NCBI GenBank assembly: GCA_018907035.1
Contig: JACCIC010000053.1
Span: 2,528,501-2,592,500, forward strand
DNA length: 64,000 nt
Reading direction: 5' to 3'
Origin: Sycobia sp. Sy_11
Lineage: Eukaryota > Arthropoda > Insecta > Hymenoptera > Epichrysomallidae
A program made the position numbers and the translations under genes. Below, one piece after another: positions 54,673-64,000 of this stretch (positions are counted from its first letter, which is position 1; the number at the start of each line of letters is the position of its first letter). Under the pieces are notes generated by a model. It did not search any database. It was not told the DNA's origin and saw only the letters and a program-made list of their open reading frames with translations.

Positions 54673-55145
54673 TGCGTGCGGGTGTAAAAAGTGAGAGAAA
54701 GAGAGAGACGACAGAGGCGGGGTGACACGCCGCGAGAAATGAGAAATTCCCTTTTCCACCTCGCCCCTCCCCCCTGCCGCCAACTTTATTATATTTTTCC
54801 TCGGCCCGAAGAAATTAGAATTGGCTCTCCATTATTCCGTGTTGGCCGGGTCGGGGCAGGGGTGGGCCGCGCGATTATACCGCGCGGTCGGCAGACTGAG
54901 AAAATAATAATGAACTCGCATAAATCAGAAAAGTTCGAGGCCGAACTATACGGATGGTATAGGGCGCGGGGCTCGGAGTTCGCGGCGCGATTCCGCGCTC
55001 CCGACCGACGATACCGCGGCGGCCAGCGGGAGGGCGGGGGATCTATATGGAGAGAGACGAGCTGCCAAAAAATCCGGCAACTTTTTCCGGGCAAAATTAA
55101 ATCCGCTTCCGGTGGCGATAAATTCCTCCGGCAGCCCGCGTACTC

Positions 55146-55147
55146 TA

Positions 55148-55203
<56 letters not shown>
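55146..55203. repeat. Compound (CT)n-(TA)n microsatellite
   Basis: CT run followed immediately by a TA run at about 55170. Confidence 0.95.
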
Positions 55204-55206
<3 letters not shown>

Positions 55207-56247
55207 GCGCTTGACTTCGTTCGCCTTCGTTTCTTTTTTTACAATTTGGTTCTCCCTTCGTCTTCGTACTTTTTCGACAAACGGACTTCGACTATACAGC
55301 GAGTGTTCAGAAATCTTCTCGCGTGCGTGGCGAATATCGTATAATGTTTGTAGCGGATGTACCAGTAAGCATCTGTGTATGTGAGAGCGCGCGTGTGCGC
55401 ACGTGCCCGTGTCAACGTAGAGAGTACCTGACTGGGATTTCTGAATTTTGTAAATTTGACATATTGGGAACTATTTCACGCCCTTACAGTTCTGATAATG
55501 GATGTAAGGTGGAAAGTTCTTGATTTGGCAGAAGTGTTGATCTATTTAGACTCTTCTATAAGTAGTCCTAATGTAATATACTATTAGATTATTTTGACAT
55601 ATAGTGTTATTTTGAGAACGATAAGTAACTGTTATTATACATTTCGACATAGTTAAAAAATTGATTCGCTTTCTATTCTCTTTGACATTATCCGCAATTA
55701 AAAAAGTATATCCTATCTGAATATCTTCAGCTTACGCGTAAAAATATTTTTTAAGAAATTTTTTAAAATTTCTGACGCCATGTACAGCTGAATTATTGAT
55801 TGGATTGCGTGAAAAGCTCTTCAGTCTCGTGCTAATGGAGTTTCGTCAGGTGTTTTTAAATATTCGACACAGAGTTCGAATAACGAGAAATCTAAGGTTC
55901 TTGTAGTTTTTACTATAAACACGTAAGAATCCAATTACATATGAACAGTGGCGTAATTATTTTTTCGCGTTTTTTCGATTATCAACGATGAAAACAGATT
56001 TTTCTCCCTACTCGTATCGACAATCAAGAAGCTTATGTAACTGAACGTTCAGTAATATTGATCGAATAACATATAGAATAAAGATATAAACGATATAAAA
56101 TATATATATAAATTTCAGTCGAAGAAGACAAAGAGCTATGAGAAGAAAAAGTAATAGGCGTCGTAGGTGGGGCAGAGAAGGAGAAGCCCCGCTCCGTACG
56201 TACAAGAGACGAAATTCTGCTGGCAAAGAATTCGCGGCGATCGAGAG

Positions 56248-56249
<2 letters not shown>

Positions 56250-56294
<45 letters not shown>

Positions 56295-56593
56295 AAAATC
56301 CCGACTACGATGTATATTGTATATATATAGAGTTAACCAGATTGCGCGCGCTGATCAAGTGAAGGGGGAAGGGGCGAAGGGAGTAAAAGAGAGCGATAGG
56401 GAGATCTGCTCGGCTTTCGGTGCACGCGCGTCTCGCTTTTATGCGTATTATACACACGCGTGCGTTTATAATACGCCCGGTAGGAGGGAATCGGGTCACA
56501 TATACCGTACATATACAAAAGCGACGGACACGGGCGAGCGGGGTGAACGGAGAAAAGTATGGAAAAGGAAGGATAAACCGCGTAGCCGGTTCG

Positions 56594-56654
<61 letters not shown>

Positions 56655-56937
56655 TAGTTACAGGTTGCCCGGAATAGAGGTGAGAGAGTGCGAGGGGCGG
56701 GGGTTCGAGGGGGGGGCAGCAGGGTGGCAGGAGGGTGCGAGAGGAGTACGGCCGCAGAAGACGAACGAGGCGACGCGGCGCGGCGCACGAGATCTTATCC
56801 AGGGCTGCTGCTGCTGCTGCCGCGCCGCTGCTCCGGACACTGAATCATCCGCTTTGAATAGAGGGTTGGGAGGCAGGAGGGGGACACACACGCTTTCTTT
56901 ATATATATATATACCTTCATATAGCCTTTACGCAACT

Positions 56938-56984
<47 letters not shown>
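56250..56984. repeat. Cluster of three long (TA)n arrays
   Basis: TA runs at 56250-56292, 56598-56652 and 56940-56984, with a CTG trinucleotide run at 56804-56819 and a GC-rich stretch between the last two. Confidence 0.95.
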
Positions 56985-56987
<3 letters not shown>

Positions 56988-57111
56988 GTGAAGAAAGAGG
57001 GTGGAAGGAGGACAAGCTCACACACCCTTCGTCGCCGTGTCCAGACCAGGATGGCCTAATGCGCATACGTGTGCGTGGGTTTACATGTCTACGCTGCATT
57101 ATACGTTATAC

Positions 57112-57117
57112 TACACA

Positions 57118-57205
<88 letters not shown>
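57112..57205. repeat. (AC)n microsatellite, ~94 bases
   Basis: The longest AC run in the window, almost uninterrupted. Alternating purine-pyrimidine sequence of this length can adopt left-handed DNA. Confidence 0.95.
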
Positions 57206-57209
<4 letters not shown>

Positions 57210-57515
57210 GGCATATATAGATACTATATATAGGCATAATCTCCGAGGTGCGAGTACTAAATTAAGCGCTTTTCTCTTCTGTCTACTCTCTCCCGAGCGT
57301 CGCGCGAGTTAGAAGTGCGAAAGCCCTCCCGCTCGCCCGGCCGCGCTGGCTGCTGTGAGAAAACCGCCGCGAGTGAAATTCTACCGCGACTGAAGGGGTC
57401 GCGCGGGCCAAGATGAGAGACAGAGGTACGAGGCGGGTGGAGAGGGATCTAGCTCACCCCAGCCACGGTGGTGCTGGCACAGGTAAGCGATAACGCATAC
57501 ATATGCACGTATATC

Positions 57516-57546
<31 letters not shown>

Positions 57547-57596
<50 letters not shown>
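57547..57596. repeat. (TA)n microsatellite following (AC)n
   Basis: An AC/CG alternating run (57517-57546) leads into a 50-base TA run. Confidence 0.95.
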
Positions 57597-57600
<4 letters not shown>

Positions 57601-57674
57601 GCAAGTGCGGGGGCCAGGGCGGCGGAGCAGAGTCTTAATCAGCATAAATCATACCGACAATGCCCGGCTCTCGC

Positions 57675-57679
<5 letters not shown>

Positions 57680-57724
<45 letters not shown>

Positions 57725-57780
57725 CTCTGTCCTCTCGGCCCCACCCCCTTCCTCGAGCCCGCTGTATATGAATACGTGGT

Positions 57781-57855
<75 letters not shown>
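57680..57855. repeat. (CT)n and (GA)n arrays in inverted arrangement
   Basis: A CT array (57680-57718) is followed 64 bases later by a long GA array (57783-57855, one interruption). Because GA is the complement of CT, the pair is a near-perfect inverted repeat with a possible stem of about 39 bp. Confidence 0.9.
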
Positions 57856-58820
57856 CACACTTAGCAATGCGGCCGCGCGAGCATGCACTTATTATACTTC
57901 TATATATATATACCATTCGCGAATTCGCGTGTATATAGCTCTCCAGAGGTGAGGCGAATTGTGCAGAACGTCGTGGATATATAAAGGACGCTCTATATAT
58001 ATATATATATCGCTCGTTCGTTCGCTCTCTCGATTTTCTGCCGATGTTGTTCGGGCGCTAACACTTCCCGCCAACCCCCCACCCCTCCCAAAAACTCCGC
58101 AGTTCAGGGGTTTCGATCCTGTACTACCAGCGTCATTATCGCGTACGGGTTAATGCTGATCCGTCGGCGGTGGCGGCAAGTGCCCATATCGCTACGGGAG
58201 AGGGTAGTTTCCTCGGAACGGCGCGCGTTCGTTGCAAGCGCGGAGAACTTTCGTCGGTGCGGTTTTTACACGTGCACGTACGCGCCGAGACTAATGATTT
58301 TTAATGTGCCGCTGTTAGATCGAAATCCCCCCCCCGCTCCGCATCCTCCCGGCTCAAGAGCTCCTTCGACGTAAACTATACGCAACAGGGCTTTTCAAGC
58401 AGTTGCAGTGGGAATAATAGCGCGTTTTAAATTCGCTAATGCAACTCTTGAAACATTGTAGAGCATTACGTACTATTTGATGCGAAAGGCTGTATAGAAT
58501 TAGATTGTAACATTTGAAAATTTGTGAAAACGTTAAAAAGAAATTCGCATAGAAGAAATGTATAAAATTTCAAATTTTATCAATAAAAAATGGAGGAATA
58601 TTTAAATTACTAGTATAATATCATACTAATGATTCAAATTTGAACGAAATGCTTAAAAGTGCAGACGAAGATTTTGTATTTTTCGTCGGCACATTAGAAC
58701 TGTCTTACTTTGCGCCGCTGTATACGTAGATTGTGTTACCTATTACTATAAAGTAAATTTTAAAGACTTTAACCGGCAATTTTTATTTGTCGGCCGCTCA
58801 TTCGGATTTTAGAATGGCTA

Positions 58821-58880
58821 GGGTTTTATAATGATGGTGTATTAAATGAATGGTTTTATAATGATGCTGTATTAAATGAG
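58821..58880. repeat. Two-copy 30-bp tandem duplication
   Basis: GGTTTTATAATGATGGTGTA at 58822 repeats at 58852 with one G-to-C change, and both copies continue into TTAAATGA. The period is 30 bases. Confidence 0.9.
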
Positions 58881-59123
58881 TTCCGTAACTTAATTAAATG
58901 ATATTTTGGACCTATGGACATATGTATGAAAAATTCAAAAGGGAAATAGATATGATTTCCGTCAGACAGTATAAACGTTTCATGCAAATCCATTGCCTAT
59001 TGGCAATAAATTACATTTTGCATATATGTCAAGCAAAAAAAAATAATAAACATATATTTCTTTATAGACTATATTACATCATAATTATTTTTACAAAACA
59101 TCAGTGCCTCCAGGATACATTGA

Positions 59124-59170
<47 letters not shown>

Positions 59171-59262
59171 CATATCGCTTCGATATATGCTTAAATCAAA
59201 CATCCCCAGGACTTAATTAAAGCAACAATTTTCTCGTCAACATATTTATATCCAGTGTACCA

Positions 59263-59319
<57 letters not shown>

Positions 59320-59321
59320 CA
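59263..59321. repeat. (AC)n microsatellite
   Basis: AC run of about 58 bases with one CC interruption near 59291. Confidence 0.95.
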
Positions 59322-59491
59322 GTCACGAACGTGCGCGCACAGCGGCGATTAATAAAGTCGAAACGATTAACTCTATCAGTAAATGCCGAGAGAGATGATC
59401 GACCACCCACCTGGCATCGTTCCGCCTTTTCGTTTTTCTCGTACCGGTGATCTTTATAATATACATGTGTACATATATATATATATATATA

Positions 59492-59532
<41 letters not shown>

Positions 59533-59539
<7 letters not shown>

Positions 59540-59738
59540 GGATGTCTGAAATATGATAGTTCAAGCAGGATTCTCGATCGCAGAGCCGAATCTTACGTTC
59601 GGCCATTGGCCGATTAACATTGGCGCGCAGCGCAATAGACACAACTTTCGTGCATACACCACCTTCTTCGTACTTTACTTCGACTGAATACATTGACTCT
59701 CCACTAAGGCGAATGATCATCATATTTGAGGCATTGAG

Positions 59739-59748
<10 letters not shown>
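59533..59748. mobile_element. Short TA-flanked MITE-like element (copy B)
   Basis: The left end reads ACACAGGATGTCTGAAATATGATAG-like sequence. The right end, reverse complemented, begins ACAGAATGCCTCAATGCCTC and continues into AAATATGATGATC, with a short internal duplication of the GCCTCAA block. Both ends sit inside TA microsatellites. The ends resemble those of the element at 4358-4505, but the interiors are not obviously alike. Confidence 0.45.
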
Positions 59749-59769
<21 letters not shown>

Positions 59770-60625
59770 GGCACATACCACGGGCTGTAACAGCGCGCTC
59801 GAAGCCCTCACTCCTCCTGCCGTCGTTTACTGAATGGAAGGCTATCGATAGAATATCGGTGCATGTAATGCCCAAACATATACAACTTAAGATAAAGATA
59901 TATATATACAATATGAGCGCGCGCGTGTGTGTGTGTGCGTGTGTGCGTGTTTGTATGAATAATTGTCATTCGCTCGCTCAGTAAACGATAACGAATCTAT
60001 TCTCGCGCACCTGTCGCATTCCGCATGACCGCCAACTAGTTTGCCTATAGTACGTTATAGACTAGTAGTAGCGCTCGTTAAAGAGCCGCAAATCGATCCA
60101 TCGATCTCGCGTCGCGATGTTGGCTCCCCCGTACATCGCGAGAGGCTCTTTTTCCGCGCCGGCTCTCCTCATCCGCCCCCCCCCAATCCCCCGCTCTTCT
60201 CTCGTTCCTCTTATCAGCGATCCTCTTCGAGGCTACAGCAGCAGCAGTATAGTCATATATATATAGGAAATACGTATATAGTGCCCGAACAGAACGAAAA
60301 GGTAAGGCTGTGCGATGCCGCTGCTACCACCACCAGTACTACTAGTACTGCTACTACTACTACCACTAATACTCCAGACGGGTTTATCTCACGGGTGAGC
60401 AATTGCGGGTCCTCCCGACTCTTTCGCTCCCCATCCTCGTCGCCGCCTCTTCTATCCCATCGTCCTACTGATGCAAGGGTAGGAGGGGTCCAGAGGGAGG
60501 ACGAAGCGATCGACTGTCGGGAAGAGAGGGAGAGAGAGAGAGAGACAGAGAAAGAGAAAAAAGAGAGGGAGAGGATGGCCAATTACGCGCGGAAGATCGA
60601 GTGAAGTTTAATTAAGCCGATATAC

Positions 60626-60687
<62 letters not shown>

Positions 60688-60824
60688 AAAGTGCTCACGA
60701 GAACGGTTTAATGACGAGAGATGTATACATTGACGGGAGCTTTGAAAGTGCAAGAAGGAAGCGAGTGTATAAGAATTGAAGGATAAGTCTCCGGGATACT
60801 GGCTTCGCTTGACCCCTCAGTCTT

Positions 60825-60868
<44 letters not shown>

Positions 60869-63077
60869 CTCCCTCTATCTATCCATCCTTAACGTTTGCG
60901 TCTTAAATACAACTTTACACACGCGCGCGGCGTACCCGGAGGGTGGGGGTGGCACCGGGGGATGAGGGGGGAGAACGGAGAAGAAGCCGCTGACCTTCGA
61001 TGATCGTGGCATAGATATCCGCGTGCGCGCACCTTATTATTTTTCTCTACACGAACTCGTGCCCGGTCTCCGTGTTCCCGGTCTTTTTCTCCGCTTCCCT
61101 CGCCGTTGTCTTCCTTCCTCGTTCCTCTGGGTTTTTTTTTTTTTTTTTTTTTTTGTTTTTTTTATTTTTTGCTTTGTTTTGTTTTGAAAGAATATACAGC
61201 GCGCCATAAATCGCGCAACGGCGTCCTACCGGAGATTTCGGACTTACACACGGGCAACTAGATTTTTTTTTATATAAAATATATGTATATATAGATTATA
61301 AAATACGCGGACGATTATTATTTATGTTAAATATATATGTGGATTATAAAATGCGTGGGATCTGCGTCCCCGATATCATCCCCGCGGTCTGTAAGCTGAA
61401 TTTGGTCAAGGATGGAAAAGTTTTCGACGCTTATAAAACGATGCTAAGGGGATGGCGGGCGTAAATTTCGTAATTCGTGTACGGGCAGAAGGGTTTCGAA
61501 GGGTTATTAGCATGCACGGGATATGACGGAATAGAGAATGATCGCAGTTTATCGGTGCTGCGCGATTCGAGCCGTGGCTTATGCTTATTTTTCACGATTA
61601 CACACTGAGCATAATATTACGGCCATAAAGAAAATTGCCAAGGTAATGATCAGCTTGATTTCCTTTAGGAAAATGGCAAATTCATACACGAATACTTTAT
61701 ATTTTAGTTTATTCAATTACAACGAAATAACATTAACAATAATTGCAATATTGAATGCATCCTTAAAAAAAATTAAACGAGCTTGAATTACGTGTAACAT
61801 GACAGATTACAGATGGCCTATAACCTTGCATTGACGAACGAATAGGAATATTTTACTGATAATGCGGACTTCTAGTGAAAGTTTACATATCGGAGAAATA
61901 AACTCTTTTAAAATCATATTTCCATCTAAGGCATCGATAGGTTTCCAAACGATGTTTTATTCATCGTTCGCACACAAATTCATATAAATTTTATTTCCTT
62001 CCATTATTTCGATGTTGATTTTAACAAAAGTCTGTTCATACAGGAGTCTTGATAGCGAAATGCAGTATTACAAGTATACATATAGTTCAGGCATTGTTCA
62101 AATCGGAAAATATAGGGTTATACTACTGAAAAATTGCTTTTTCTTGCAAGTCGAAGTTTTAAGTTCTGTGTGTGTGAGTGTAGAATGCATTTCTTTTAAT
62201 TGTGTAAAATATCGTTCGCACAGTGGACCTGAAAATTCGTTCGTATATAAAGTTGTTAAAATTATAAGCTGTACATAGATTAAAAAATGAGCGTGAAAAA
62301 GAAATTTTAAGCATCTCTTTCGTGACTGTAATTCATACTCTTATGTTTCATTGGGAAATTCATTCGTCTACGATTTGAATAATTTAGCTCGATGAATCAG
62401 TCGATTCAAACGATTTTTTTAACGGTAAAGTATGTATATATATAGTGAGAGAGGAAAAGAGAGAAAGAAAGAGAGGGAGAGTGATAGAGAGAGAGAGAGC
62501 CAACCCGTATTAAAGCAAAGCTATTCATAAGCTCTGTCGCGAGAGCGTTATCTAAGCGAACTTCCGAGAATATCGATTGCGCGCCAGCAAGTATACCGTG
62601 ATTGATTCGAATCGCAAAGACAGCCATCTCTTTTATATATACGTAGGCGAGATAATCTAGAATTCCGTAGGAGATGAGACACGTCAAAAAAAAAAAAAAA
62701 CTAAATAAATAAATAAAAAGGAACGACCCTATCGAATCGATCCTTTTGGCTTGCAGATTTCTCAAAGTTATTTATACCGCAACCGGAGCAATGAAGCATT
62801 ACGCGTATCTAAAAAAAAAAAAAAAAAAAAAAACAGGCGCGCGAGCACACGCACGCACACGCAATTGCGTAAATAAAGACCGTCGGAATGTATATGTATA
62901 TTATCTACATATAGACTCGAATTTGTAGACGAGCGTAAGTTAATTGGACGAAAAAAAAAGGACCTCTGGAACCGTCGGGAAAGATTCGTCGGTGAAACGG
63001 GATGGAGGGGGAGAAGGAGGAGCGAAAGGGTGCCGGAGTGGCAGCGAGGAAGAGCGAGATAGAGAGACAGAGGAGAA

Positions 63078-63112
<35 letters not shown>

Positions 63113-63733
63113 GAGAGAGACATAGACACGGAGAGGGAGACGTTTGCTGCCCCGAAGTCTACGCGCCGTAATTGTAAACATTGGATTAATGCAAATGTGA
63201 GCTTAAAAGCTTAATTGCGTCGATAAAGCATGGCGGGTGCATTAAATTCAAATTCATGTAAATTCATTCAAATTTATGAGAAATAGGTGGACGCCGTCGC
63301 CGCCGCCGCCGCCGCCGCTGCCGCCGAGCACTTACGCGCCGGGGGAAAGAAGAGAGAAATAAAAATTGCTCCCCGTAGACCGGCTGCTGCTGTGACGAGC
63401 GCGCCTCTGCTCTGTATCCCCCTCCCTCCCTCTTCCCCCTCCACCCGCTCTCGACCTGACTTCGTGGACCGCTTGTTTTTTATTTTGTTTGTTTTTTTTT
63501 TCTTCTTCTGTCGCTGTTGCGAGACCCGACGCCATTTTGAAAGACACTCCGCGTCGTCGGAGGCGTTCGAGGAATTCTCTAACGATCCATATAAGGCCTA
63601 TGTTTTTAATGATACTTCATTAGTTTGCCGAGGTGAAAAAGTAGTTTATTCGCTTCGTTTTAATTTTGATGTACTCGCTGTGAAATATTTTAAGCGCGCC
63701 GCATCCCTCGTCGGCCGAGCGCAAAAAGAAACG

Positions 63734-63779
<46 letters not shown>

Positions 63780-64000
63780 CTATATAATGCTACCGTGCCG
63801 AAATGACTTTTTAAACGAGCGCGGCGACAATAATTATGGCTTATAAAAGATCCCGAGTTCTATATATCTGCTTTTTTTTGTTTTTGTTTTTGTTTTTTTT
63901 TTTTTTTTTGGACCGCTACGGCTATTTTAAAGCTTTATGGAATCTTTGTCTATATAATAGTATTATCGAGTATTAACGGTCGATGCGAAAGAATAAAAAG
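59749..64000. other. Ubx intron, right end of window
   Basis: Mixed DNA with a TG/CG run at 59917-59952, a CCACCA/CTA trinucleotide-like run at 60319-60373, GC-rich DNA to about 61100 and poly-T at 61132-61154. AT-rich unique DNA at 61260-62440, poly-A at 62811-62833, GA at 63079-63120, (GCC)n at 63295-63324 and TA at 63736-63775. No Ubx first exon is visible. Confidence 0.6.
60631..60861. repeat. (TA)n and (CT)n arrays
   Basis: TA run at 60631-60683 and CT run at 60828-60861, with unique sequence between. Confidence 0.95.

Larger units (their letters stand above)
51836..56110. other. Ubx intron; mixed, with GC-rich island
   Basis: TA array at 52001-52048, GA runs around 52870-52910 and 53608-53638, CT at 53868-53899, GC-rich DNA at 53310-54120 and 54700-55140, AT-rich unique DNA at 55430-56110. 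No exon recognised. Confidence 0.6.
56111..59532. other. Ubx intron; microsatellite-dense then AT-rich
   Basis: Contains the TA, AC, CT and GA arrays listed separately, GC-rich DNA at 57290-57480 and 58060-58370, and AT-rich unique DNA at 58380-59120 with the 30-bp duplication. Confidence 0.6.

Noticed and set aside
56167..56940. 257-codon plus-strand open frame
   Set aside because: Dominated by TA-array translation joined to unrelated GC-rich DNA.

Overview
The window is non-coding-rich arthropod DNA with one gene that can be named firmly: the homeodomain-encoding terminal exon of the Hox gene Ultrabithorax (Ubx), on the minus strand at about 28.3-28.6 kb. The homeodomain followed by the UbdA motif and a poly-alanine run identifies Ubx rather than Antp or abd-A. 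The high density of (TA)n and (GA/CT)n microsatellites, the CpG-rich islands set in AT-rich sequence and the very long Hox introns suggest a hymenopteran insect, possibly an ant. That species-level idea is inference only.

Layout. Positions 1-~27.8 kb lie downstream of Ubx. By the conserved insect Hox order this should be the Antp-Ubx interval. It alternates between AT-rich single-copy-looking DNA (about 2.1-4.1, 6.5-8.6, 10.3-11.5, 14.3-15.1, 20.3-22.4 and 27.3-28.0 kb) and GC/CpG-rich islands packed with microsatellites (about 4.7-5, 8.6-10.3, 11.5-13.9, 15.5-17.1, 21.0-21.4, 23.1-24.5 and 25.3-26.9 kb). Positions 28306-28616 are the Ubx terminal coding exon, preceded on the minus strand by a strong pyrimidine tract and AG acceptor. 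The right 35 kb (28617-64000) is best read as the large Ubx intron, because no YPWM-bearing first exon is visible and the gene should continue beyond the right edge.

Mobile-element traces. Several inverted-repeat elements can be read directly: a foldback element with ~130-bp arms bounded by TA (13.94-14.28 kb); a larger inverted-arm element at 51.18-51.63 kb with a diverged, opposite-orientation, truncated relative at 18.69-19.03 kb, both carrying a GTTCGAAACGTCGGGC motif; and two short elements with related TA-flanked ends (4.36-4.50 and 59.53-59.75 kb). No transposase or reverse transcriptase gene is recognisable.

Regulation. A Ubx intron and its flank should be rich in cis-regulatory DNA. 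The best sequence-level candidate is the GC-rich island at ~16.0-16.9 kb, with two opposed AGATGGCG (CTCF-like) sites and three CCATAAA (Caudal/Abd-B-type) motifs. No tRNA, rRNA, CRISPR array or recognisable Hox-complex microRNA (miR-10, iab-4) was found. Most long open frames here translate microsatellites and are not genes.
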